From NCBI GenBank assembly GCA_001801685.1, contig MGYJ01000067.1, positions 1 through 64,000 of the forward strand: a stretch of DNA of 64,000 bases, read 5' to 3'. The DNA is from Gammaproteobacteria bacterium RIFCSPHIGHO2_12_FULL_63_22. Its GTDB lineage: Bacteria; Pseudomonadota; Gammaproteobacteria; Xanthomonadales; Xanthomonadaceae. The translations under genes were made by a program, and so were the position numbers. Below the pieces are notes generated by a model. It was not told the DNA's origin and searched no databases. It was given only the letters and a program-made list of their open reading frames with translations. Below are positions 35,064 to 44,870 of this stretch, one piece after another; the first letter of the stretch is position 1, and each line of letters starts with the position of its first letter.

Positions 35064-36157
35064 GGCGAGGCACCCTGCCCGGCTGCGATCTCCTGCGACA
35101 ACTGGAACACCGCCATTGCGTACATCGGCGAGCGGTTGTAGCGGGTGATCACGTAGAAGTTGTGGTAGCCGATCCAGTGCTCGGTGCCTTCGGCGCCTTC
35201 CAGGGTAAGCAAGGTGGCGGGCAGCTTCGGCGCAAAGGTATCGACCGGGCGATAGCCGCGTGCGGCCAGGTCGGCCAGCGTGTACTTCGCGGTGAAATCG
35301 TCGGGCTTGAATGCAGCAGCGCCGGCATCGGCCGTGGCGGGCAGGAAGACCGGTTCGCCGACATGCCAGCCGTAGCCGATGAAATAATTGGCGATCGATG
35401 CGAACGCATCACGGGTCGAGCCGAGCAGGTCGCGGCGGCCATCGCCATCGCCGTCCTTCGCATAGTTGCGGTAGCTCGACGGCATGAACTGGCCCCAGCC
35501 CATGGCGCCGGCGTAACTGCCCTTCAGCGTGGCGAGGTCCAGCTTTTCCTCGCGCGCCAAGGCGAACACATGGCCGAGCTCGCTGCGGAAGAATTCCTCA
35601 CGGCGCGGGTAATAGAAGGCCAGCGTGTACAGCGCATCGAGCACGCGATAGCTGCCGGTGATGCGGCCGTAATTGGTTTCCACGCCGATGATGGCGACGA
35701 TGATTTCGCCGGGCACGCCGGTGTCCTTCGAAACCTTTTCGATTTCGCTGCGATGTTCGGCATAGAAGGCGCGGCCCTGCGAGATGCGGGTCTCGGTCAG
35801 GAAGATCGGCCGATAGTCCTTCCACGGCTTGCCTTCGGCCGGGCGCGTGATCGCGTTGATGATGCTTTGCTGGTAGCGCGCCTGCGAGAGCCAGTCACGA
35901 ACCTGCTCGGCGGGCATGCCGCTGGATTTCGCGGTTTCGGCGATGAAGGCTTCGATCTTTTCGGCGGACGGCGGTACAACCGGCGCATCGGCCGTGCCGG
36001 CAACCGGCGTTATCACTGGAGCGACGGGCGCTGGCGCCACGGGTGCTGGCGCGGGTGCAGCGACCGGCGCGGGCGCAGGCGCGGGCTTCACCGGTTGCGC
36101 GCAACCGGCAACCACGACCAGCAGGGCAACGGCGCTGCAACGAAAGAACGAATTCAT
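35060..36157 (-). CDS. mltB: Membrane-bound lytic murein transglycosylase B
   Basis: Lipoprotein of 365 aa, SLT/MltB family, with lipobox VVAGC after the signal (Cys about residue 19). A long Ala-Pro linker follows the Cys. The catalytic Glu lies in IIGVETNYGRITG; Y-A-G-A-M-G-W-G-Q-F-M-P-S-S and D-G-D-G-R-R-D-L are the other family signatures. An in-frame ATG at 36169 adds four residues and is also possible. It heads the mltB-rlpA-dac unit. Confidence 0.93.
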   Translation of the reverse strand: MNSFFRCSAVALLVVVAGCAQPVKPAPAPAPVAAPAPAPVAPAPVAPVITPVAGTADAPVVPPSAEKIEAFIAETAKSSGMPAEQVRDWLSQARYQQSIINAITRPAEGKPWKDYRPIFLTETRISQGRAFYAEHRSEIEKVSKDTGVPGEIIVAIIGVETNYGRITGSYRVLDALYTLAFYYPRREEFFRSELGHVFALAREEKLDLATLKGSYAGAMGWGQFMPSSYRNYAKDGDGDGRRDLLGSTRDAFASIANYFIGYGWHVGEPVFLPATADAGAAAFKPDDFTAKYTLADLAARGYRPVDTFAPKLPATLLTLEGAEGTEHWIGYHNFYVITRYNRSPMYAMAVFQLSQEIAAGQGASP

Positions 36158-36225
36158 GAATGGGGGCATGGATGAATACTTGTCTGGCTTCGTGACAATG
36201 TATCACGCAGCGAATGCGCGGCCGT

Positions 36226-37323
<1,098 letters not shown>

Positions 37324-37387
37324 CTTTGCTCCCCGGTGCGACGTCGATGGCCTATGCAACCGACGGAATAGTGGGATATTCTGCCCA

Positions 37388-37401
37388 TGTAAACGCTTAC
37401 A
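37388..37401. promoter_or_regulatory. LacI-type operator A (ugpC/bglA)
   Basis: TGTAAACGCTTACA, near-perfect palindrome with central CG, extended by AT on both sides. It lies 21 bp before the bglA ATG and 64 bp before the divergent ugpC start, so it could control both. It matches three more sites in the window. Confidence 0.75.
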
Positions 37402-37422
37402 TACTATCTTGGCGCCGCTGCC

Positions 37423-38799
37423 ATGGGGGATTTGAAATTGAGCCAGCCGCCCGTTTTTCCTGAAGGTTTCCTGTGGGGCGCCGCCACGGCCGCCCACCAG
37501 ATCGAAGGCTCGCCGATGGCCGATGGCGCCGGGCCAAGCATCTGGACGCGCTTCGCGCATACACCCGGCATGACCCACAACGGCGACACTGGCGACCTCG
37601 CCTGCGACCACTATCGTCGTTTCAAGGACGATGTGCGACTGATGCGCGAACTGGGCCTGAAGGCGTATCGCTTCAGCATCAGCTGGTCGCGCATCCTGCC
37701 GGACGGCAAGGGCCGCGTGAACCAGGCCGGCGTCGATTTTTATTCGCAGCTGGTGGATGAATTGCTGGCCAACGACATCACGCCGCTGGCGACGCTGTTC
37801 CATTGGGATCTTCCTGCTGCGCTGGACGACCGCGGCGGCTGGTTGAATCCCGATATCGCCGACTGGTTCGCCGACTACGGCCGCGTGATGTTCCGCGCGC
37901 TGGATGGCCGCGTGAAGCGCTGGGTCACCTTGAACGAACCCTGGGTGGTGACCGACGGCGGCTACCTGCATGGTGCGCTCGCGCCCGGCCATCGCAGCCG
38001 CTACGAAGCGCCGATCGCCTCGCACCACCTGATGCGTGCGCATGGCGCCGCCGTGCAGGCGTATCGCAGCGAAGGCAAGCACGAGATCGGCCTGGTGGTG
38101 AACCTGGAACCCAAGTACCCCGCTACCGATTCCGCCGAAGATGCGGCGGCAGTGAAGCGCGCGCACGCCTACATGAATCGCCAGTACCTCGATCCGGTAT
38201 TCAAGAAATCGTATCCAGCCGAACTGCGTGATGTGTTCGGCGATGCGTGGCCGGAATGGCCGGCGGAGGATTTCGAACTCATCTCATCGCCGATCGACTT
38301 CCTCGGCATCAACTACTACACGCGCAGCGTGACCGAAGCGACCAACAGCTATCCCTTGCGCGCCGGTGCGGTGCGCCAGCCGCTGGGCACCTATACCGAA
38401 ACCGGTTGGGAAGTGTTCGAACAGGGCCTGACCGATACGCTGACCTGGGTGAAGAACCACTACGGCGACATCCCGATGTACATCACCGAGAACGGCGCGG
38501 CCTTCTTCGACCCGCCGGTGGCCGATGGCGACCGCGTGCGCGATCCGCTGCGCATGGATTACCTGCAGCGGCACATCGGCGCGGTGAAGAAAGCGATGGA
38601 CGCCGGCTGCGATATCCGCGGCTACATGGTCTGGTCGCTGCTCGACAACCTGGAATGGTCGCTGGGTTATTCCAAGCGCTTCGGCATCGTGCACGTGAAC
38701 TACGGCACGCAAGCCCGCACGCCGAAGGACAGTGCGCGCTGGTATTCGAAAGTGATTGCCAGCAATGGTGGGTCGCTGGCGGATCCGCTGCCTTACTGA
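37423..38799 (+). CDS. bglA: GH1 family beta-glucosidase
   Basis: 458-aa cytosolic glycosidase with no signal peptide. Acid/base Glu172 is in TLNEPW and nucleophile Glu356 in ITENG; FLWGAATAAHQIEG is the GH1 N-terminal signature. It would release glucose from beta-linked gluco-oligosaccharides imported by the neighbouring ABC system. Linkage preference cannot be read, but the nearby GH144-like gene suggests beta-1,2-linked sophoro-oligosaccharides. It overlaps the end of the convergent discoidin gene by 7 bp. Confidence 0.93.
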   Translation: MGDLKLSQPPVFPEGFLWGAATAAHQIEGSPMADGAGPSIWTRFAHTPGMTHNGDTGDLACDHYRRFKDDVRLMRELGLKAYRFSISWSRILPDGKGRVNQAGVDFYSQLVDELLANDITPLATLFHWDLPAALDDRGGWLNPDIADWFADYGRVMFRALDGRVKRWVTLNEPWVVTDGGYLHGALAPGHRSRYEAPIASHHLMRAHGAAVQAYRSEGKHEIGLVVNLEPKYPATDSAEDAAAVKRAHAYMNRQYLDPVFKKSYPAELRDVFGDAWPEWPAEDFELISSPIDFLGINYYTRSVTEATNSYPLRAGAVRQPLGTYTETGWEVFEQGLTDTLTWVKNHYGDIPMYITENGAAFFDPPVADGDRVRDPLRMDYLQRHIGAVKKAMDAGCDIRGYMVWSLLDNLEWSLGYSKRFGIVHVNYGTQARTPKDSARWYSKVIASNGGSLADPLPY

Positions 38800-41700
38800 G
38801 GTTTGATCTTCAGGGTGGCGGGCAGTTTGTTGATGCGCTGCTCGCCGATCACGATGCCGCCCTTCGGCAATGCCAGCCCGGCATCGACGTGCAGCCTGAG
38901 CACGCCCTTTTCCCGCCGCAGCGTGTAGCTGAGCAAGCCGTGCGGCGTGCGCAACTTGCTGACGGCGATGCCCTCACCACTCAGCCAGCTGTCCGGAATG
39001 CCCGCCGCAATCACCAGTGACTGGTCCGATTCGCGGTCGTAGGCAAACATGTCCAGCACCGAGCGCACGTAGTCGGACGCGACCCAGGCATGCGGCAGGT
39101 CGCCGAGGAAGAAGGGCTTGCGCGGTTCGCGCGCGACCACTTCGGCCCACTGGTTCCAGCCTTCGGGCTGGCGATCCTTGAAGAAGAAATCGAGCAGCTC
39201 GTGTGCGCGGTCGCGCCAGCCAAGCCTTACGAAGGTTCCGACGGTGCGAAGCTCGTAGGGCGTGTAGTACTCCCATTCGCGCTTGCCGTCGCGGCGTTCG
39301 ACAAATTCTTTCCAGTAGCGTTCGAACGTGTTGCTGAGCAACGGCTCCGGCAGCCTGCCCTGCTCGCCGCCGGGCGCCAACGCGATGGTGGTGGACGTGG
39401 CATCGAAGTCGCCGAGTTCGGCGGCGCCGGGGATGAAGTTGATGCCGTGCTGTCGGGTCGCCGTGTCGATCGACTTGTACAGGTCCGTTCGGAACTCATC
39501 GCGTGATTGGGTGAACGCCTTCGCCTCCGTCTCGCGACCCAGCCAGTGCGCGATCTCCACTGCATCCTTGTAACCGCGCAAGGCCCAGAAATCATCCCAG
39601 TAGGAATGCATGGGCTTGGCGGAATAGCCCTCGTGGCTGATGGAGGCAGGCATCAGGCCGTGGAAGGCGGGATTACGCAGCGCCAGCGGATCGGTCTTCT
39701 TTTCGCTGGCGCGCAGCTCGTCCATGTAGCGGACCGCGCCCTGCACATGCGGCCACATCGCTTCGAGCAATTGCTTGTCGCCGCCATGACGATAGAGTTC
39801 GGCAATGGTGTAGATGAGCTCGCCGTGGCTGTCGTTCTCCGGCACCGGATCGCTGCCGCGGTCGTCCACGCAGCAGGGGACCTTGCCATTGGCGAACTGG
39901 AAGGGCGCATACCAGCGCAGGAAGTCTTCCGCCACCTCGCCGTGGCCGAGTCGCAGCAGGCCTTCGGAAATCATCGCACCGTCGCGGATCCACGCGCGCG
40001 CATACGACCGCGTACCCGGTTGCAGGCGCGGGCCGTTGCGGCTGACCAGCATCTGGGCGAGCGCCGTGCGAAGCGTATCCACCAAAACCTGTCCTTGGGC
40101 CGGCACTTTGAATTCCACATTGCCCAGGGTCTTGCGCCATTGCGCTTCCACAGTGGATTGCGCAGCGGCAACATCGAATCCCGTCGGCGGCGGCGCAACG
40201 ACGCCCGACAAGGGCAGCCACAGGGCGATGTCGCGGCTCTCGCCGGCCGCAAGACTGATGCGGAACAACATGGCGCCTGAAGCCAGGCCGTTCTCGTCCT
40301 TTACGTGGTGCGCTTCGGGAAAGCGGCTGGCGGCGAGGTGCTGCGTCTCCATGCCCGAATCGAACGAGGTCGCGAAAACCTGTTGCGGCGGCTGCAGCGC
40401 GAATCCCCGCGGCTTGCCATCAACGCTGGCGACCGAACCGTCGAAACCGAGCTCGCGAATTGGACTGACGCCGCCCGTGGTGTTGAGGAACTGGGTCGGC
40501 GGATTGACCTGGAACGGTCTGATCGCCAGTGCGAGCACGTAATCACGCGCCGAAGTGGTGGGATTGCGCAACTGGTAGCGCGCAATCAATTGCGAGTTGG
40601 CGGCATTGCCCGGCGCGAAGGCCGTCACCTTCAACTGCGCGATCGGATACTCCCAGGTCACGCTCGGCACCGGCAGGTAGCCGTCGCTAAGCGTCTGCGT
40701 CGATCGCACATCAGCCCAGCTGACCATGTGCTCGTCGGTGATGAGGAAGGGCTCGACGCTGAAGCCGCCCTTGGCCGATTCGATGGCGCCGTCTTCGCCG
40801 AGCAGGCCCGATTCGCTGCCACCATCCACGCCGACGAGGGTCCAGTACGACTGGTCGCCGGAGAAGCCCGGCGGAAGATGGCCGCGTGGCGAACGAAGCG
40901 CAAACGATCGCAGGAAATCATTGGGCGTGGCGGCGAAGGCCAGCGGCTCGACGCTGATCTCGTCCAACGAGTAGGTTTCGCCCGCCGCCTTGTCCAGGGA
41001 AAGGCGCAGGAAACGCGCTTCGGCTTCGGGCAGCGCGATCAGGTCCATGCCGCCGTTGCCCGATTGCATGCGACGCACTTCGCGCCATCGTTTGCCATCG
41101 TCGGAGGCGGAAATGCGGTAGTCCACGGCGTGTTCGCCGTCGCGCCAGTCCAGCACGATGCCGCCGAATTCGCGCACCTGGCCAAGGTCCAGGGTCAGCT
41201 GCTGCGCGCCTGCGCGGGCGCGCCAGGCGCTGTCGGGATCGCGATCGATGGCGAGCGCCACATCGTTGCCCGCGATCGCGCTGCTGGCGCTCGCCTTCAC
41301 CGGCGGTGGCGTTGCAGCCTCGACGGGCAACTCGCGGAATTCGAGGTCATCGAAACAAAGCGATCCCTTGCCGCCGCCTTTGCCTGCGGCAACCGTTATT
41401 TCAAAACCTTCGGTGCGACGCAGCGTCTTGTCCTCCGACGGACCCCAGGCGAAGGAGATGTGGCGCTTCTTGAGCTTCAACTGCGTCCACGCCGACGGCG
41501 GCACGTAGTTCGGACGCGCCACCCACCAGACGTTTTCGCCGGAAGCATCGGGCAACTTGAATTCTAGGTTGTTGGCGGGCGCATCGCCGCGCAGGCGGAT
41601 TGAATATTCGTAGTTGGCCGGATAGTCCATCGGCAATTTGCGGCGCGCCACCGCATAACCGGACACGCCGTTGAAATCGTAGTCCATGCACAGGGCCTTG

Positions 41701-41885
41701 CCCGTGCTGCCCTGATCCTGGCGGATGGCGATTTTTACCTGGTCGGAGGCGAAGGTGGTCCAGTCGGCGATCGATTCGAAGTCGTCGATGACCCGCGGGG
41801 CATTCGCCGGCGGCGTTGCGGCCATCGACGCCGCCGCCAACGCGGAAATAAGCAAGGCCGACGAAAAACGAAACAATCCCATCAT
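38793..41885 (-). CDS. Secreted discoidin-domain / six-hairpin glycosidase-like protein
   Basis: About 1030 aa with a signal peptide (FRFSSALLISALAAASMA). Residues about 30-200 are a beta-sandwich domain resembling a carbohydrate-binding module. Residues about 205-320 are an F5/8-type discoidin domain (DVALAIDRDPDSAWRARAGA and L-T-L-D-L-G-Q-V-R-E-F-G-G-I). From about 620 the sequence looks like an (alpha/alpha)6 barrel: GTRSYARAWIRDGAMISEGL, then N-D-S-H-G-E-L-I-Y-T-I-A-E-L. No GH number can be assigned from sequence alone. It is coupled to the permease gene by ATGATGA (starts at 41885 or 41882). The role is probably periplasmic or outer-surface glycan cleavage. Confidence 0.85.
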   Translation of the reverse strand: MMGLFRFSSALLISALAAASMAATPPANAPRVIDDFESIADWTTFASDQVKIAIRQDQGSTGKALCMDYDFNGVSGYAVARRKLPMDYPANYEYSIRLRGDAPANNLEFKLPDASGENVWWVARPNYVPPSAWTQLKLKKRHISFAWGPSEDKTLRRTEGFEITVAAGKGGGKGSLCFDDLEFRELPVEAATPPPVKASASSAIAGNDVALAIDRDPDSAWRARAGAQQLTLDLGQVREFGGIVLDWRDGEHAVDYRISASDDGKRWREVRRMQSGNGGMDLIALPEAEARFLRLSLDKAAGETYSLDEISVEPLAFAATPNDFLRSFALRSPRGHLPPGFSGDQSYWTLVGVDGGSESGLLGEDGAIESAKGGFSVEPFLITDEHMVSWADVRSTQTLSDGYLPVPSVTWEYPIAQLKVTAFAPGNAANSQLIARYQLRNPTTSARDYVLALAIRPFQVNPPTQFLNTTGGVSPIRELGFDGSVASVDGKPRGFALQPPQQVFATSFDSGMETQHLAASRFPEAHHVKDENGLASGAMLFRISLAAGESRDIALWLPLSGVVAPPPTGFDVAAAQSTVEAQWRKTLGNVEFKVPAQGQVLVDTLRTALAQMLVSRNGPRLQPGTRSYARAWIRDGAMISEGLLRLGHGEVAEDFLRWYAPFQFANGKVPCCVDDRGSDPVPENDSHGELIYTIAELYRHGGDKQLLEAMWPHVQGAVRYMDELRASEKKTDPLALRNPAFHGLMPASISHEGYSAKPMHSYWDDFWALRGYKDAVEIAHWLGRETEAKAFTQSRDEFRTDLYKSIDTATRQHGINFIPGAAELGDFDATSTTIALAPGGEQGRLPEPLLSNTFERYWKEFVERRDGKREWEYYTPYELRTVGTFVRLGWRDRAHELLDFFFKDRQPEGWNQWAEVVAREPRKPFFLGDLPHAWVASDYVRSVLDMFAYDRESDQSLVIAAGIPDSWLSGEGIAVSKLRTPHGLLSYTLRREKGVLRLHVDAGLALPKGGIVIGEQRINKLPATLKIKPQ

Positions 41886-42703
41886 CCCTTCACGCTTCCC
41901 ATCAAGAGGCCCTGCAGGTAGTAGCGCTGCAAGGAAAGGAACAGCAGCAGCACCGGCAATACCGTCACCACCGACCCGGCCATCATCAATTCGTTGTCCT
42001 GCACGTGCTCGCGCGACAGCGAGGCCAGCGCTACCGGCAAGGTATGCAGGTCGCTGTCGCCCAGCACGATCAGCGGCCACATGAAGTCGTTCCAGCTGCC
42101 GAGGAAACTGAAGATCGCCAGCGTGACGAGGATGGGCTTCAGCGCGGGCAATACGATCTGCCAGAAGATGCGGAACTCGCTGGCGCCGTCGATGCGCGCA
42201 GCCTCCAACAATTCGTCGGGCAGCGTGCGCGCATACTGCCGCACCAGGAAGATGCCGAAGATGCCGGCCATGCCCGGGACGATTGCGCCGCCGTAAGTAT
42301 TGACCAGGCCCATTTCCTTCAGCATCAGGAACAGGGGCATCATCGCGACCTGGCCGGGGATGACGAGCGCGGCGAGCAACAGGGCGAACACCTTTTCCTT
42401 GCCGGCGAATTGCAGTTTCGCAAAGGCATAACCGGCCATCACGTTGAAGAACAACGACAGCAGCGTGGTCGCGCTGGCGATGGCGAAGCTGTTGGCGAGG
42501 TAGCGTCCCATGCCGGCCCGCGCGAACAGCTCGTGGTAGTTCTCGAAGGTGGCATGCGCCGGCAGCAAGGGCGGCGGGAAGGCACTGGCCTCACCCGGCT
42601 GCATCAGCGATACCGACAGCATCCACAGCAACGGCATGAGGCTGAGCACGGCCAGGCCAATGAGCAGGCCGTTGATGACAAGCGTGGCGATGCGCTGGTT
42701 CAT
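41882..42703 (-). CDS. malG: Carbohydrate ABC transporter permease (MalG type)
   Basis: 273-aa inner-membrane permease with six membrane segments. The EAA loop is visible as ELLEAARIDGASEFRIFWQI. The MalG-type start M-N-Q-R-I-A-T-L-V-I-N-G is clear. Stops and starts overlap both neighbours by 4 bp, so the order malE-like, malF, malG, glycosidase is translationally coupled. The symbol refers to the family; maltose specificity is not implied. Confidence 0.92.
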   Translation of the reverse strand: MNQRIATLVINGLLIGLAVLSLMPLLWMLSVSLMQPGEASAFPPPLLPAHATFENYHELFARAGMGRYLANSFAIASATTLLSLFFNVMAGYAFAKLQFAGKEKVFALLLAALVIPGQVAMMPLFLMLKEMGLVNTYGGAIVPGMAGIFGIFLVRQYARTLPDELLEAARIDGASEFRIFWQIVLPALKPILVTLAIFSFLGSWNDFMWPLIVLGDSDLHTLPVALASLSREHVQDNELMMAGSVVTVLPVLLLFLSLQRYYLQGLLMGSVKG

Positions 42704-43584
42704 TCCGCACCCCGCCTGCGCGCGAACCACAGCAGGCCGCTGGTGATGCCGGCCATCAGCACGAACAAGACGAAGGCCACCGCCGATGCGGCGCCCAGGT
42801 TCCACCACTTGAAGCCTTGTTCGTACATCAGGTACAGCACGCTGACGGTGCTTTCGAGCGGGCCGCCCTGCGTCATCACGTACGGTTCGGCGAACAACTG
42901 GAAATAGCCCGCCATGGTCAGGATGCCGACCAGCAGCAGGACAGGGCCGAGCAGCGGCAGCGTGACGTGCCGGAACTGGCCCCAGAACGAGGCGCCGTCG
43001 ATGCGCGCGGCCTCGTACAGGTCCTCGGGAATGGCCTGCAGCCCGGCGATGAAGATGATCATGTTGTAGCCGAAGTTCTTCCACACGGCAAAAAGGATGA
43101 TCGTCGGCATGGCCCATTGCGGGTCGCCGAGCCAGTCGATCGGATCGATGCCGATGCCGCCCAGGCCCCAGTTCACCAAGCCGTACTTGGTGTGGAACAG
43201 ATAGCGCCAGATGACGGCGACCGCGACCACCGTGGTGACCACCGGCGCGAAGAAGGCCGTGCGGAAGAAGGGCTTGAAGCGGCCCAGCTTCGATTGCAAC
43301 AACAGGGCCGCGCCCAGCGACACGGCGATGGACAGCGGTACGCCGACGATGACGAAATAGAAGGTGTTGCCGAGCGCCTTCCAGAACAGCGGCTCGTGCA
43401 GCAGGTTGACATAGTTGTCGATGCCGACGAAGCGCAGGTTGTCGAGGTCGGACAAGGCATAGATGTCGAAATCGGTCAGGCTCAGCGCCAGCGCCGCCAA
43501 CACGGGAACGGCGAAGAACAAGGCGATCACGATCAGCGCCGGTCCGGCGAAGGCCCAACCTGCCAGGCGCGTGCCGGTGCTCAT
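42700..43584 (-). CDS. malF: Sugar ABC transporter permease (MalF/UgpA type)
   Basis: 294-aa permease with six membrane segments. The EAA loop reads DLYEAARIDGASFWGQFRHV. It pairs with the MalG-type subunit encoded next, and overlaps both neighbouring genes by 4 bp. Substrate specificity is set by the binding protein upstream. Gene symbol by family only. Confidence 0.92.
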   Translation of the reverse strand: MSTGTRLAGWAFAGPALIVIALFFAVPVLAALALSLTDFDIYALSDLDNLRFVGIDNYVNLLHEPLFWKALGNTFYFVIVGVPLSIAVSLGAALLLQSKLGRFKPFFRTAFFAPVVTTVVAVAVIWRYLFHTKYGLVNWGLGGIGIDPIDWLGDPQWAMPTIILFAVWKNFGYNMIIFIAGLQAIPEDLYEAARIDGASFWGQFRHVTLPLLGPVLLLVGILTMAGYFQLFAEPYVMTQGGPLESTVSVLYLMYEQGFKWWNLGAASAVAFVLFVLMAGITSGLLWFARRRGAE

Positions 43585-44867
43585 TTCGCCACCGCCTTGT
43601 CCAGCATCCAGCGACGCTTCTCCAGGATCTTGTCGGCGCGGCGATCGAGTTCGGTCGCTGCCTCTTCAACATTTATCTGGCCATTCACCATCTGCTCGGT
43701 GACCAGGCGCATCTCGGTGGCGATGCGTTCCCACTCGGGCACTTTCGGCGTGGGCTTGGCGCGTTCGAGCTGGTCGCGGAAGGCGAGTGCGTAGGGATCC
43801 TTGGCCAGGCGCGGCACATTCCACACCGAGCGCCGCGGCGGCAGGTCGCCGGTCAATGCCTGGAATTTTTCCTGCGTTTGTGCAGAAGACAGATATTCGA
43901 GGAAGGCCCAGGCCGCGGGCTTTTGCGTCGAAGAACGGAACAGCACCAGGCTCGAGCCGCCGGCGATGGACGCACCCGGCCCGTTTGGCCCGGGCAGCGG
44001 CATCGTCATCCACTCATCCTGGCGCGCGGCCGGGATGCGCTTCTTGAACTCGGCGATATTCCACGGACCCGAGATGTAGAAGGAATAGAAGCCCTTGTCG
44101 AATTCATCCCAGACATTGGAAATCTGGATGTTGGTGACCGGCGGCGCCCACTGCTGGTCGAACATTTCCTTGTAGAAAGTGAGCGTGCGGCGGAAGCCTT
44201 CGCTGCGGAAATTGCCGAAGCGGCCGCCCTCGCGCAGCAACTCTTCTTCTTGCTGCAGGGCAAGCGCCAGCATCGGTTCGAATTCGTTGAGCGGCAGCAA
44301 GATCGAATACTTCGTCGGCCCGGCCTGGGCCTTGATCGCCGCCATCGCCTTGCGCCACTCGGCCCAGTCGGCCGGCGGCTTGTCGAAGCCTGCAGCCTTC
44401 AACAGGTCGCGACGGTAGTACGGCAGGCGCGTGTCCACGTACCAGGGCACGCCGTACACCGTTCCATCGATGACATTGGTGTCCCAGATGCCCGGGAAGA
44501 AATCGGCGACATCGATCGCCTTCGAGCCGGCGATGCGCGAATCCAGCGGCTCGAGCGCATTCAAGGCGGCGAATTCGGGAATCCAGGTATTGCCCAGCTG
44601 GCAGATGTCCGGCGTGGCGTCGCCGGCGAAGGCGGTCAGCAGTTTTTCATGGGCCGCCGTCCATGGCAGCTGTTGCAACTGGATGCGAATGCCCGGATGG
44701 GTGCGTTCGAATTCGGGAATGAGTTGGGCGACGATCTCGCCTTCGAAACCCATGGCCCAGAAGCGCACCACCTCACGCGAATCGGTCTTGCGCGCGCAAC
44801 CGGCAAGCGAAAATACAAGCAGGGCCAGCAGCGCGAGGCGAAAACACCTGGCGGCCTGTCCGGCCAT
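43581..44867 (-). CDS. Sugar ABC transporter substrate-binding lipoprotein
   Basis: 428-aa binding protein of cluster B (family 1 extracellular solute-binding). Lipobox SLAGC (Cys about residue 24) predicts anchoring in the inner membrane facing the periplasm. Typical features: VRFWAMGFEGEIVAQLIPEF near the start, P-D-I-C-Q-L-G-N-T-W-I-P, and a G-G-S-S-L-V-L-F segment. It lies 3 bp after the GH144-like gene. The expected ligand is a gluco-oligosaccharide produced by that enzyme. Confidence 0.92.
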   Translation of the reverse strand: MAGQAARCFRLALLALLVFSLAGCARKTDSREVVRFWAMGFEGEIVAQLIPEFERTHPGIRIQLQQLPWTAAHEKLLTAFAGDATPDICQLGNTWIPEFAALNALEPLDSRIAGSKAIDVADFFPGIWDTNVIDGTVYGVPWYVDTRLPYYRRDLLKAAGFDKPPADWAEWRKAMAAIKAQAGPTKYSILLPLNEFEPMLALALQQEEELLREGGRFGNFRSEGFRRTLTFYKEMFDQQWAPPVTNIQISNVWDEFDKGFYSFYISGPWNIAEFKKRIPAARQDEWMTMPLPGPNGPGASIAGGSSLVLFRSSTQKPAAWAFLEYLSSAQTQEKFQALTGDLPPRRSVWNVPRLAKDPYALAFRDQLERAKPTPKVPEWERIATEMRLVTEQMVNGQINVEEAATELDRRADKILEKRRWMLDKAVAK

Positions 44868-44870
44868 GGC

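Noticed and set aside
37324..38166. N-terminal extension of the ugpC frame up to 38166
   Set aside because: It overlaps bglA in antisense and precedes the clear MAAVELDHIRK start with no motif; the true start is 37323.
41886..42080. N-terminal extension of the discoidin gene up to 42080
   Set aside because: It lies wholly within malG; the ATG pair at 41885/41882 starts a proper signal peptide.
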